A stretch of 64,000 bases of DNA from Codonopsis lanceolata (taxonomy: Eukaryota > Streptophyta > Magnoliopsida > Asterales > Campanulaceae): assembly GCA_013146195.2 (NCBI GenBank), contig CM028381.1, positions 99,361,002-99,425,001 on the forward strand, given 5' to 3'. The notes below the pieces were generated by a model. The model did no database searches, had not been told where the DNA came from, and saw nothing but the letters and a program-made list of their open reading frames with translations. Shown one piece after another: positions 9,374-21,500 of this stretch. The stretch's first letter is position 1. Every line of letters begins with the position of its first letter. A program made the translations under genes and the position numbers.

Positions 9374-10786
9374 ATGGCGGCTGCCATGGAGGCTCCGCCT
9401 CCTCCAGCTCCTCCGGAGTCTATTCCGGCCTCTTCTATGCATCCTAAATCTTTTGCTGAAGCCCTTTGTTCCCCCTCCAATAACCCTATTCCTTCATTCT
9501 CCATACCGGCCGCCTCCTACAAAGGAGAACCCTCCATCAAGCTGTCTTCGGAGATCATTGACTCTCTTGCTGCTCCATTCAAATATGCCTTAGTTGGAAA
9601 GTTCTCACATGGTAGACCATCAATGGAAGCCACCCGAAAATATTTTAATACAATTGGCCTTAAAGCAGCCTTCACAATTGGGCACCTAGATTCAAAGCAT
9701 GTCCTTATTCGGGTTGAAAACAATGAAGACTTCCAGAGATTATGGATAAAAGATCAATGGTACTTAGGCCAGTATCCTATGCGAGTCTTTAAATGGTCCC
9801 CTTCCTTTCGGCCAGACATCGAAAGTTCCATTGTGCCGGTTTGGTTTTCATTTCCTGGTCTCCCCATTCACTTGTTCAACAAGTCTGCCTTATTCTCCAT
9901 TGCTTCTTTGTTCGGTAAGCCACTTATGCTTGATCAACCAACCATAAATCTCTCTCGTCCAAGCGTTGCTCGTATTTGCGTTGACATAGACTTGCTTCAA
10001 TCTTGCCCAAACCGAATTTGGGTAGACTGTGGTTCTATGTATCCAAGTTTCTGGCAGCATATCGAAGCCGAAAACATGCCTTCTTATTGTACTCACTGCC
10101 TTCGTCAAGGACACTCGGATCATTTTTACAAAATTAAAAACCCTAATATTTCCTCCAATGACGACCCTCCCTCAAACCCTAAACCCCGTCCAATTCCTCA
10201 GCGTTGGACCCCCAAGAAAACTCCTAATGCTACTGTCTCAAAGACTGCTGACATGCATGCTAAAACTCAGGTCGATGCTTCTCCAAGTGGCAAAGATTCT
10301 GATATTCAACCAGAAGCAGGCCCGAATCCTATCAATCCTATTGTTGTTGAGGACCATTCAGCATCTATTCCTGCTCAAACAACCCAATCCGAGCCACCTC
10401 CAACCTCTACAGATAACCCTACAGCCCCAAACTCGGATCATGTTCCTCCCTCTGAAACAATCCCTCCATCGGATCATGTGCAGTTCACTACTAATGATTC
10501 AGCCCCTAATCAAAGGTTTGAAGGCATCTCCAAAGAAGCAGATGCTCCTATTGTTAATGATACTGAACCGGTTACAGTCCTCTCCCCAAACAGATTTGCA
10601 GTGTTAAATATATTGGAGGATGATGAAACAGGTTATGAAATAACTCACTCCTTCAGTGCCCTAAACGTGGAAGCAGCCAATCTTCCAGCTAAGACAAAGC
10701 AAAAGGCCCCCATTTCTGTTTCTGATCGGATCACTCGCTCTCAGGCTTCAAAGCCATCAGCCGGTCTTTCTGCCCAATCCTTTTAA
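9374..10786 (+). CDS. LINE ORF1, DUF4283 and zinc-knuckle nucleic-acid-binding protein
   Basis: 470 codons, start ATG in CTCCATGGCGG at 9374; a second ATG lies four codons on. Residues about 55-200 resemble DUF4283, the RNA-binding-like domain of plant L1 ORF1 (YLGQYPMRVFKWSPSFRP, VPVWFSFPGLPIHLF). It is followed at about 235-250 by a zinc knuckle CTHCLRQGHSDHFY, in which the last ligand Cys of the CX2CX4HX4C pattern is Tyr, so metal binding may be lost. The C-terminal half is low-complexity, rich in Pro, Ser and Thr. ORF1 proteins bind the element RNA. The stop codon overlaps the ORF2 start as TAATG at 10784-10788, an arrangement that suits termination-reinitiation. Confidence 0.88.
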   Translation: MAAAMEAPPPPAPPESIPASSMHPKSFAEALCSPSNNPIPSFSIPAASYKGEPSIKLSSEIIDSLAAPFKYALVGKFSHGRPSMEATRKYFNTIGLKAAFTIGHLDSKHVLIRVENNEDFQRLWIKDQWYLGQYPMRVFKWSPSFRPDIESSIVPVWFSFPGLPIHLFNKSALFSIASLFGKPLMLDQPTINLSRPSVARICVDIDLLQSCPNRIWVDCGSMYPSFWQHIEAENMPSYCTHCLRQGHSDHFYKIKNPNISSNDDPPSNPKPRPIPQRWTPKKTPNATVSKTADMHAKTQVDASPSGKDSDIQPEAGPNPINPIVVEDHSASIPAQTTQSEPPPTSTDNPTAPNSDHVPPSETIPPSDHVQFTTNDSAPNQRFEGISKEADAPIVNDTEPVTVLSPNRFAVLNILEDDETGYEITHSFSALNVEAANLPAKTKQKAPISVSDRITRSQASKPSAGLSAQSF

Positions 10787-13063
10787 TGGATATTAAAATC
10801 CTATTTTGGAATATACGGGGTATAGGGAATGACCCTTCTGTCAGTCGTCTTAAATCCCTTGTCAGGATTCATAATATATCTATAATTGCCGTTTTTGAAC
10901 CCATGCTGGATACGGAAAAAGTTGCTCTTATTACTCGCCGTCTTCGGTTTAGGTTTCCGGTTTCTAATTCTTCAAGTTCTATATGGCTTTTTTGTTAAAT
11001 CTTCCTTTACTTGTAGCTTAATTAATGATTCTGCCCAGCAAGTCACTTTGCAGATCCAGCATTTCACTTGGTCTTCACCAGCTCTTCTTACATGCGTTTA
11101 TGCCAAATGCAACATAGATGAAAGGAAGATTCTTTGGGACGAACTCATTTTTATTAGTGACTCAGCTGCTCAAACCCCATGGATTATAGGAGGGGACTTC
11201 AACATCATCCTCCACCCCAATGAAAAGTCTAGTGGTGTGGGCTGGGATCGTAACGGAGCCCTAGATTTTCATGCTTGCCTGGCTGTTACAGGCCTCTCTG
11301 ATTTGGGTTACACTGGCAGTGATTTTACTTGGTGGAACAAAAGGGAAGGCAACGCAACAATTCATGAGCGTATTGATCGAGTCCTATGTAATGCAGCTTG
11401 GTTGGATAAATTTTCAGTCACCTCAGTTCAGCATCTTAATCGTACTTGCTCTGATCATTCTCCCCTCCTTACAACTATTTCTTGTCCTACTGCTCGGGGT
11501 CCTGCTGCTTTCCATTTTCTCAATGTTTGGACAAGCCATGTTTCTTTTAAAGACACTATTTTAAATGCTTGGACTGGTTCTGATAACATGAGGCCTATGA
11601 TTCGGTTTTCTCAGAGGTTGAAAAATGTCAAAGCCGCCCTTAAACATTGGAACACTTCAGTTTTTGGTAATATTTTTACGAATGTTAAACGGGCTGAAGA
11701 GGAAGTTGCTGAAAAAGAATTATTTTTTGAGCTTAATGCTTCTCCCGCAAACCGGGAAGCTCTTATGCAAGCTCAAGCCTCTCTTCAAACATATCTCACT
11801 CAGGAAGAAAAGTATTGGCAGCAAAAATCAAGGATTAAATGGTTTAAAGAGGGCAATGGCAATACAAAGATATTTCATGCTTCTGTGAAGCAACAGCGCC
11901 AGCAGCTTTATATTCATTCCATTGATGACATGGCTGGAATTCATCTTGATTCTGATCAGAGTATTTGGCAAGGGGCAGTTAACTATTTTCAGGAACAACT
12001 TCATTCTGAGACCGTCTATAATCCTGAAATTAACTTAGATGTGATTCCTCATCTTGTTCGGGAAGAATGGAATAACCATCTTATTTCTCCTCCTTCTGTC
12101 TTGGAGATTAAGAAAGCTGTTGATAATCTTAACGGAGACAGTGCTGCTAGCCCGGATGGCTTTACTGGTAAATTTTTCTCCTTCTGCTGGGACATTATAG
12201 AAAAGGATTTTTGCGAGGCAATTTTAGAATTTTTTTCGGGATTTTCTCTTCCGCGAGCTTGGACCAGCACCCTTATTGTTGCGATCCCCAAATTGGATAA
12301 GGTCTCATCCTTTAAAGACCTTTGTCCAATTAGCCTCTGCAATTTTTGTTCCAAAGTTATTTCCAAAATTATTTCTTCTCGTCTGACAACCATCCTCCCT
12401 CATCTTATTTCTGAAAATCAAAGTGCTTTCGTCAAAGGTCGGACTATTCAGGATAACATTTTATTGGCTCAAGAGTTAATGTGCTTCTTGGGGAAAAAGG
12501 TTACGGGTTCTAATGTAGTTCTAAAGCTCGATATGGCAAAGGCTTTTGACAGAGTTTCTTGGGTGTTCCTTATCACTGTGATGCGGCGATTTGGCTTCCA
12601 CGAGATTTTTATAGATCTTGTTTGGCGACTTATTTCTGACAATTGGTTTTCTGTGCTTATCAATGGAACCCCGACGGGATATTTTTCTTCTAGCAGAGGT
12701 CTCCGGCAGGGGGACCCTCTTTCTCCCAGCTTGTTCATTATTGCAGCAGATTATTTTAGCCGCAGTCTAAATCGTATTCAGCAACAAGTTTCTTATTCGA
12801 TCTTCTCTTCCGTTAGTGGCTGCCCAATCATATCTCATCTCGCTTTTGCAGATGATGTTATCATTTTTTGCAATGGAGGTAAAAATTACATTCAGCTTCA
12901 CAAGGAAGTTATAAAGAATTATGAAGACATCTCGGGTCAGAAGGTTAATGTCCATAAAAGCTCTTTTTATGTGGCCTCCCAATCTGATTCTAATCGATTG
13001 CAGATGTTATCTTCTTGCTTGGGATTTAGTGCTGGAACTCTTCCTATTTCTTACCTTGGTTGT
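10786..13063 (+). pseudogene. LINE ORF2: endonuclease and reverse transcriptase, frameshifted and 3'-truncated
   Basis: ORF2 starts at ATG 10786 with FWNIRGIGN, the N-terminal motif of the APE-type endonuclease, followed by FEPMLD. A one-base insertion in a T-run near 10988-10994 shifts the frame; the rest continues in the frame of 10886-13066. It keeps GGDFNIIL, ERIDRVLCN and SDHSPLL of the endonuclease and then RT motifs SPDGFTGKFF, ISLCNFCSKVISK, FVKGRTIQDN, LDMAKAFDRVSW, GLRQGDPLSPSLF and FADDVIIF. Coding stops at 13063 in SYLGC, before the zinc and RNase H parts. Apart from the single frameshift and the missing 3' part, all visible catalytic residues are present, so the copy is young in decay. 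Confidence 0.9.
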
Positions 13064-13866
13064 TGATCGATGTTTTAATTAATCTTTTTCCTTGCAAGTG
13101 AACAAGACTATTATAGAATAGTATTGGAAGCAAGTGAACAAGACTATTATAGACTATTATAGATGTTTAACTAATTAGACAGTAATAACAGATATGAAGA
13201 TCTTATGGTGGGTGGCAATCTAGGATTCTGGGTTTCACTTATATCTCCTTTATGTTCAATTCATAATAACGTCATTCAATGTCTTGGGTTTGTTCACTAA
13301 AAATAGATATAGTCTGTTGAACAATTGGTTCGACCTCCATCCCATAAAATTCATCCATTCTATATCCTAAGCACAGAACTATCAATCTAGTGTCACCTAG
13401 ATTTATGATCTATCTGTCACCTAGATCATGTAAGAACCTGGTCCTAACTTATCACTCTCGTGCATCGATAGGTCCAATTTATTGTGTTGGTGAGCGATTA
13501 ATACGACATATGCACTTGGTCATGCAGTTATCCGCACCTCTAAGCCTTTATTATTTGCGATTACATTCATTTGTTCAAAGCAAAATAATATAGGGATTGA
13601 TAAACAACACAATCAACAAGCATTGAATGAACATAAATAAGAATCAAAACATAAAGTTGATACAAGTTACCTCCCACCTCCTAGATTATGGATGAATTAG
13701 TTCATCATAGACAATGAACAGCACATGGAGATGATCGGATACATGATTTGATCTTCAATACTTGAAATTACACAATCTAGCTATGTTATACAATCTAAAA
13801 ACTACCTAAAATCTATGAAAGAGAGCTTCCAGCCGTTCTCCTCATGCTTTGGCTCGGCATCTGGCC

Positions 13867-13876
13867 TCTATATATA
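13867..13876 (-). promoter_or_regulatory. candidate LTR TATA box
   Basis: The minus strand reads GTATATATAGAGG, about 63 bp downstream of the palindrome array in the direction of transcription. This is where the U3 promoter of a minus-strand LTR is expected. Confidence 0.5.
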
Positions 13877-13938
13877 CTCGGGAGTTGTGTTTCAATCGAA
13901 CCGCTGTATGAAAATCCGAAAATCATGCATTCCGACCA

Positions 13939-14079
13939 CCTTGCGGTCGCAAGGTTCTGGGTACCTTGCGTCCGCAAGGTCTCCAGTATCTTCGGCCTTG
14001 GAAATCTTGACTTGAGCCTTTTCTACCCGTACTGCCTACCTTGCGGTCGCAAGGTCTGAGGCACCTTGCGTCCGCAAGG
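13939..14079. repeat. four paired 16-bp palindromes in the LTR
   Basis: CCTTGCGGTCGCAAGG at 13939-13954 and 14039-14054, each followed after 9 bases by CCTTGCGTCCGCAAGG at 13964-13979 and 14064-14079. Sequence, order and pair spacing match the internal array at 1230-1392. They lie upstream of the LTR TATA box on the minus strand. Confidence 0.88.
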
Positions 14080-14295
14080 TGTCCAGTGTTGACAATCTTC
14101 ATTCTTTCTTTATTTTTCCTTTTTGGCCCTTCTTGAAATTTGCGCTTAAAACCCTGGAGTTTCGCGTATTTTCACAAATAATCTTGAAACTTACAAAACT
14201 CACCGAAAACATATATTAGTACTCAAAAGCCTCGTGAAATAGCATAATTTAAGTCATAGAAGTATATAAAATCGACGTATAAAATACATCGATCA

Positions 14296-16675
14296 AATAC
14301 CCCCAAACTTGAACTTTGCTCGTTCACGAGTAAAGAAATAAACTTATAAATACAAAAGCATATAAATAACAAAAATTAAAATCTTTTTGTGAGGGTGACA
14401 CTATTTACACTCCTCTATAAACCCACAAACTCAAGGAGACTCTTTCGAGTGACTCGACTATGCAGATAAATACAAAAACAGATAAAATTAAAATTAAACT
14501 ACAAATAAAACATAAAATCTTTTTGGTTTCAACCTCAAGTTATAAGTGTATGGAATGCAAGTAATCTCAGTTTGGTGCTCACCACATATATGCAGGCTTA
14601 GTCATATAAAACCAACTAGTCTTTTCTTAAGACTGCTACTACTTTTAATTCTCCGTGTGTGTGTGATCACGGTCTTAAAGAATATCTTAACTAAAACAGC
14701 TTTTATTAAGCTAAACACCACATTCATATGAAAATCAAAGTTTAATAGAAAATCATGCATTAAGAATTATGAGATCTACCATCCAAACCCGGTCGATTCT
14801 GAGACAGAGAAAGCTCCCAAGGATTCAAAAGACTTATACATCCATCCCATGCACTTCTATGTATGACATACAATGCTCTCCTATCCCAATGACTTGTAAT
14901 AGCTGAGATTATGCTAACACAGTGAGCTTTAGGGTGAATAATGAGGAACATGAAGTGTGTGATCAATTTCATGTTATCACTTGACAGTTAAAACAACATA
15001 AGCATTGGAAAGAAAATCATTAGGTCTTTATTAGTTTGTAATGTAGGGCCAAGGTGTTGGGGGATATGAAGGAAAGGAATTGGAATTCAAAGTGAGAGAG
15101 TAAGATACTCTTTTATCCCTCATACTTCCAAGCAAAAGGAAGTTTTCCCTATTTAGGCTAGGACCTACAAAGACCACAAGTGGAGGGGTGCTTTTTGTTA
15201 CTTTTAAGTTTTCTTCTTTCCCCCAAACTTGTTTTGGGCAGTATATTCTTCTAAAAATATCACATCATTCTTATCAGCATGATTTTTCTAACATATTTTT
15301 TCTCTTGAAAGCTATGCTTCCATTTGAATCTTTGTTTACACTCTTCTTCTTCCGTTTCATTTTTCATCGACATATGATTTTTTTTTTTCGACGACGAAAA
15401 GAAGAAGCCTTCCGAAAAATAGCCTAACTGAAAAGAAGTGGTCCTCCTAGAATCAATTTCCCACCCAATCCTACTCTCTCAAAGGGTAGGTTAAAAGTGT
15501 ATAGGCTTTTAGGGTTAAGTTAATGTGGGTAATAGAAATGATGGCGAATGGGGGTTTAAATAGTGTGCTTAGCACACTCCATTCTTTTTCATTAGGCTTA
15601 AAGGGGACACTAGGGATATATTTTAGTATAGGTCAGGAAATATTTAGGCTCTAACGATCCAAAGATGGCCTAAGTCATTTCTTAATGCCAAATGCTCACA
15701 TAGTATTTAAAGCAAGTAAGACAACACAAAATATCATATCAACTATGGGAATTGGGGTTGAATGTTCAGCATCACTGGATTTCACATAAGCATTCGCTAA
15801 GACAGATGGTAGAGACAATTGAGACTAACATGCAGACACGGTTCGAAAGTGTGCTTGAGATATATAAATGAGAAAAATCCAAGGGATCTAACTAACCTGC
15901 AATTGACCCTAAGTCACAATTTAATGCAACACTTGTGTTCGAATGGCTATGCATCATATTCTTGTGCACATCTTGTTGTAATGAAGTAGGTGTTATAATC
16001 TTTATAAAACTATTCTAATCAATCCATACTTATGACTGGTGTGAGTGCATGAAGAATTTGGAGAAAAGGAAAAGTTTCGCAAAATTAAGTGAATTCCAGA
16101 GGGATCTTACAGACTAACTATGCGGGTCATTACACTAATCTCCTCATTGACTACGACTAGCATTACCACACCTAAACTCGGGGATGAGAATTTTGAATTT
16201 AAAATATTTTTTTTATAAGAAAATTGGAGATGATGACGATGACACAATCGATGATGGGTCCCCATAAGAGGAACCCACGAGCAACTAATGTGAGTGTATT
16301 CTGGTCAAGGCAACACTCCGAAAATAAGAAAAAATTAAAAACAGGAAAAATAGGGTGAAGAGTTAAATGGTCATTAAGAAAAGAAATTTTATTTCACCCT
16401 AAAAACATAACCCAACTCCATTCCTCATTAGGCTAGGACCTGCTAAGACTAAAAGTTTTAAATCCCCCCCCCCCAAACTTAATTTCTATTTTGTCCTCAA
16501 AATAGAGGAACATATTAGAGGATTGATGGGGTAGGACAAATATCAAAAGGATATACGGGTCCACCTAACGAAAGAGGACGGAACTTGGGCCTCGACTCAG
16601 GTGAGTCGGGCAGATAACTAATGAGGACGAAACTCGGGATCGTGCCTCGGTGGCAGCCCATAATAATTTGAGACA
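14296..16675 (-). other. untranslated region between 3' ORF and 3' LTR of copy 2, with purine tracts
   Basis: No credible coding sequence in about 2.4 kb; short open frames are scattered and low-complexity. The minus strand repeats a polypurine motif, AAGTTTGGGG, next to the LTR (14300-14312), near 15219-15232 and at 16466-16482 (a run of ten G). A fourth copy follows integrase near 18370. The first is the expected plus-strand primer site; the others may be extra or decayed primer sites. Confidence 0.6.
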
Positions 16676-17663
16676 TTATGTCCCACCTGTTAACCCAACC
16701 GAAAATTTCAATGGTCGCACGCATTTCAGTGCCAATCTAGCCGACTCACCATATCGCTTTGGAGGAACTTCCTCTAACTTTTTGGAGATCCCAACGAGTG
16801 GTCCTCTTCCTCTTGGGTTCCTCCTCTGAGGAACCCTCACTCTCGATCGGTGATGTTCAAACAAAATGGCCCTAAATGACCGGATCCAGCCTTGACACTC
16901 TCCTAGCGCTGTTGGGCATCTCACGCCTGCCCTCCCACACAAATCGGTAATCAAATGCGGAACGCGAACCCCGCGATTCGCCCTACCTCTAATAAGGGTC
17001 TTGATTTGGCCGTTGATCAAGCGGCCAACATCAATAGACCCATGGTCATAATGGTGTAGGTCAAGATGCCCCTCTCCCCAATTCACCGTGTGTTGGTGAC
17101 TTGAGGGCATGAGACGTCCGCAAACAAATTTATACACCCGGCTTGGCCGTGTCTTGAGGAAGGACTCTCCCATGGTGCGTGGTCCAAAAGGTGGTTGACG
17201 GCTATAGGACCACCCACACCGTGGAGAAGCGATGGTCGCATTGACCACCTCGACAGGGATACTGGGGTTGACGTGTGTGCTAAAGTGATCTACACCAACC
17301 GCAGTTGAGGTGCTTGAAAAAGTGTTAATGCTTTGGGCAAAAAAATCTACTACTACACCCCTAACATTAACGGTGTCTAATACACCCATCTATGCCAATG
17401 TTGCCATTGGCATAGAATTCTCGAGACAATAGGGACTATAGAAATACAGGCGGAGAATCTAACAAAAAGCCCCCACCTACGAGCCATTATTTGGGACGAG
17501 ACCAAAGTCTTCACTTTGAATCCCTTTGGGCACCAAGGACTGGAGAGCTTAGTAGTGTACTCCTCTCGATGCCTCGTAGACACTAATCGGGTGTGGTCAA
17601 AATTATGCTCTTCCTCCGGAGCTGGCCGAGGATGAAGCGCCAGATTTCTACGCCATTTAACAT
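16676..17663 (-). pseudogene. 3' ORF in env position, copy 2, frameshifted
   Basis: Homologue of the ORF at 1-755. The equivalent ATG is at 17663-17661, but small indels break the frame in the N-terminal part. The longest intact piece (17389-16676) carries VCGRLMPSSHQHTV, DVGRLINGQIKTLI and PHLITDLCGRAGV and then a basic Arg-rich C-terminal region, ending SVGLTGGT. It shows what the C-terminus, lost at the window edge in copy 1, looks like. No membrane segment is visible in this tail either, although frameshifts limit that reading. Confidence 0.75.
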
Positions 17664-18520
17664 TATGTTTGATTTTATAAAATTTTAAAAACTAAAAGTT
17701 TAAATAATTAAAAATGTGGTTTTAAAATTTTAAAATTAAAATTTATTCTAAGCATGCAAAATTTTATCTACGTTAAAACTATCTAGCACCCTAGCATGCA
17801 AATTTTTACGATGTAAATTTGAAAGGGTGTTAGTGTTACTTGTTTGCAGCTCTTAATTGAGTGAATGCACCGAGTATTGAGCTGATCACGTGGCAATGGA
17901 GGTTCTTCTTCCTTTTCCTTCAAAAGCTTCAACTTGTAATGGGAGTGAAATGGGTGAGAGGGAGATGAAGAGTTTTGAGAGAGAGAGAGAGAGAAGAATC
18001 TCAGTTGGTGCCTGAATTGGAGATGATCCGCCGAATTTGGGGGAGGTTTGCTGGCCGCCGCCGCCGATGAAGAGAGGGAAGATTGCAGTGATTTTTCAAG
18101 AAAACCATCATATATAGGGACCTTTTAAGTGTCAGAGAATCACACACCTTGCGTCCGGCAATAAAAGCGTTAAGATTCCTCATTGATTCTTCATGACCGA
18201 CATGCACCTTAAGCCCGCATTTACCTGGGACCTTGCGGTCGCAGTGTTCTTCACACCTTTGCGCCCGCAACTTCCGTAATGTTCAGATATTTCCTCAGAT
18301 AAAAACTAAACAAAATTCTAAACTAAAATTTTATTAGTAACATATAAATACAACACTAAGATGTTTTTCTCCCCAAACTTGAATTTTGGCATATTTAATT
18401 TTAGAAATTAAATGTCCAAAAATTAAATTTAACAGAGAAAAGCATATTTAAACTAACTAAATAACATTCAACATAGTGGGTTGCCTCCCACTTAGCGCTT
18501 TGTTTAACGCCTTTGGCTCG
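17664..18520 (-). other. pol-to-3'ORF spacer with promoter-like module (copy 2)
   Basis: Same order as in copy 1: decayed palindromes (18146-18270, for example CCTTGCGGTCGCAGTG), TATATATG on the minus strand at 18109-18117, a CT-rich leader that includes CTTCTCTCTCTCTCTCTCTC (17974-17994) and a conserved possible splice donor CAAGTAACACTAACACCC (GT at 17839-17838). The leader differs in sequence from copy 1 but keeps composition and length. Confidence 0.55.
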
Positions 18521-18529
18521 AATCAAACC

Positions 18530-21500
18530 CAGTTCAATCTCGGGTGGTTCATTGTCACCAAACGGATTAACTCAATTGTTCTTCAACCGACACATCGGCT
18601 CCAAATATGGCTTGAGTCGGTGTCCATTAACTTTAAACACTTCATTATTTTTGGGGTTTTGAATATCAACACCCTATGAGGATAAATTGCATATTCCTAA
18701 AGGACCGCACTTCATTTAGATTTTAACTTTCCGGGAATAGCCTCAATCTTGAATTAAAAAAGTAATACTTTCATACCTGATGAAGCATTTTGTTGGCTAA
18801 CCCTAAGTCATGATATTTCTTGGTCTTTTTCTTTTATGCCTGCATTTTCATACGAATTCTAACCTATGCTCTTCTAACTCATTTAACCCGAAACAGCTTT
18901 CTTCTCCTACCAATGTTAAATCTAAATTCAATTCTTTAATCGCCTAATAGGCTTTATGCTCAATCTCAATCGTAAATGGCAAGCTTTGCCATATACCATT
19001 CTATATGGACTCATTCCTATGGGTGTCTTAAAAGCAGTTCGGTATGCCCATAAAGCATCCTTGAGTTTGATTCCCAATCTTTATTTATTAGGCCTAACAA
19101 ATTTTTCTAATAATGCTTTTATTTGCCTATTGCTAACTTCTACTTGTCCGATGTTTGTGGATGATAAGGTGTAGCTAACTTGTGAGTTACACCATGCTTT
19201 CTAAGAACATTATTTAACAACTTATTGGTAAAATGAGTTCCTTGGTCACTTATTATGGCCTTAGGGACTCCATATCTAGCAAACAAATCTCTACAAACTT
19301 AACTACTTTTTTCCATCATTAGTCTTGGTTGCTATCGCTTCTATCCATTTAGAAACATAATCAACTCGCTACTAGAATATACTCACAATTATTTGACACA
19401 GGAAGGGACCCATAAAATCAATACCCCAAACGTCAAAAATTTCAACTACCAAATTAATATGTAAGGGCATCTCGCTTTTTCCTATACCACCTGCTCTTTT
19501 TGACATTTGTCACATGTTCTATAAAACAAGCTTCACAATCTCTAAAAACAAGAGGCCAATATGCACTGATTGCAAAATTTTTCGAGCGTTTTGTTACCAC
19601 TTAAATGACCTCCACAAGAATATCCATGGCAAAATTCCATGATACCTTGTTGGTCTTTTTCTCGAATACATCTTCTTATTAAAGAATCGTAACAAATTTG
19701 TATAAATGAGGAGCTTCCCAAAATAATTTTTAGTTTCCGCTAAAACTTCTTCTTTTCATAATGATCAAAATCTGATTAATGATATCGCATAACATAGTAG
19801 TTGACAAAATCAAGATACCAAGGGTCGAATCTTTAATGGCCAAGAGTTGTTCATCAGAAAATTATCATTTATGGGGACAGATCATCAAGAAATTGACGCC
19901 AGCAAGGGTGAAAATTCTAACCTAGACAAGTGGTCGACTACATTCTCGGTTCCCTTTATCCTTGATAGTAATGTCAAATTTTGTAACAATAACATCCATC
20001 TAATTAATCTTGGTTTAGCATCCTTCTTACTTAACAGATATTTCAATGCGTAATGATCAGAAAAATTATCACCTTTGATCCTAGCGATATGATCTAAATT
20101 TTTTAAAGCATATACTATCGCTAAAATTCCTTTTCAAGAGTGGTATAATTCAATTGAGCATCATTTAGAGTTCTACTAGCATAGTGGATCACATGAGGCT
20201 TTCTATCTACCCTTTGTCCTAACACGGCTCCAATTGCAAAACTGATGCATCACACATGATTTCAAAAGGAAGTGACCAATCGTGGCCTGATAAAAATGGG
20301 CAAGAGTTAATTTTTCTTTTAATAAATTAAAAGCTTCTAAACATTCTTTATCAAAATAAATTATGTATCTTTTGCTAGCAAATTACATAGAGGTTTACGT
20401 GATTTTGGAAAAATCTTTTATAAATCTTCGATAAAAACCAAGATGGCCAAGAAAACTTCGAACTCCTTTAACTGAAGGGAGGGGTAGTTGTGAAATAACT
20501 TCGATTTTAGCTTTGTCAACTTCAATGCCTTTATTTGAAACAACATGCCCTAAGACAATTCCATGTTTTACCATGAAGTGACTTTTCTCCCAACTTAAAG
20601 TTAAATTAGTTTTCAAAGATCTTTTAGGACGATGTAAGGTTTTCTAAAAGGATCAAAAGAATTTAAAACCGAAAATCGCCCATGAAAACTTCTACGCATC
20701 TTTCAACTAAATCTAAGAATATAGAAATCATGCATCTTTGAAAAGTAGCTGTGCATTACACAACCAAAAGGCATTCTCCTAAAGCAAAAGTACCAAAGGG
20801 ACATGTAAAGTTGTTTTCTCTTGGTCTTTGGGTGCAACAGGGATCTCGATTATATCCGAAAAACCATCAAGAAAGCAATAATATTCATGACCGGCTAGTC
20901 TTTCAGGATTTGGTCAATAAATGGCAAAGGAAAGTGGTCTTTCCTAGTTGCCGCATTTAATTTCCGCAAATCGATACACATTCTATAACCAGCTATAGTC
21001 CTTGTAGGGACTAATTCATCTTTCTCATTTTTAACAACAAGAATTCCTCGACTTTTTAGGAACTACTTGGACAGACTAACCCATTTACTATCCGATATAG
21101 GGTAAATTATACCCGCATCTAAGAGCTTAACTTCTTTTCCTAACAACTTCTCTTCCATGTGTGGGTTAAGTCTCTTTGCCTTCTCTTGAAGGTTTACTAC
21201 CTTCTTTCTAGATGTATTTTATGCATGCACATAGAAGGATTCAATTCCTTTTAAATCAGCTAAAGACCATCCTAAAGCTTCTCTATGTGTCCATAAAACT
21301 TTTAACAAACTAGCTTCTTGCTTTTCCGTTAAGTCGTCGCTATAATAACAGTAGTGTTACCTTCCTAAAAAATGCATATTTTAAATGGGATGGTAATGGC
21401 TTTAATTCTTCGACTTTGGGAGAATTAATGGATGGCATAAATTCGAATTTTCTACTTTAATAGTTTCTTTTATTTTAGCCTCATTATTCTCTCTTGCTTT

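Larger units (their letters stand above)
9288..13063 (+). mobile_element. plant LINE (L1-like), full 5' part, cut at 13064
   Basis: Plus-strand non-LTR element with a short 5' UTR (9288-9373, CT-rich with TCTCTCTCTAAAACC), ORF1 and ORF2. It is inserted in the LTR of element X, whose sequence stops matching its relative at about 9287. Its 3' part is missing: ORF2 ends mid-domain (LPISYLGC) at 13063, where the LTR of Athila-like copy 2 begins. LINEs are usually truncated at the 5' end; here the 3' loss is explained by the later insertion, so the other half should lie beyond copy 2. Confidence 0.88.
13064..14295 (-). repeat. 3' LTR of Athila-like copy 2
   Basis: 1232 bp bounded by TGATCGATG at 13064 and CATCGATCA at 14295, so canonical TG/CA ends inside a longer inverted repeat. 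On the minus strand the base just outside the inner end is preceded by CAAGTTTGGGGGTATT, a typical polypurine tract, which fixes it as the 3' LTR of a minus-strand element. It contains a short local duplication of GACTATTATAG near 13130-13160, the four palindromes at 13939-14079 and a TATA box at 13867-13876. It matches the partial LTR at 8538-9287 over its outer 650 bases. Confidence 0.85.

Noticed and set aside
13064..14295. DNA transposon, because of the inverted TGATCGATG/CATCGATCA ends
   Set aside because: The adjoining polypurine tract, TG/CA ends and the position at the end of copy 2 explain it better as an LTR.
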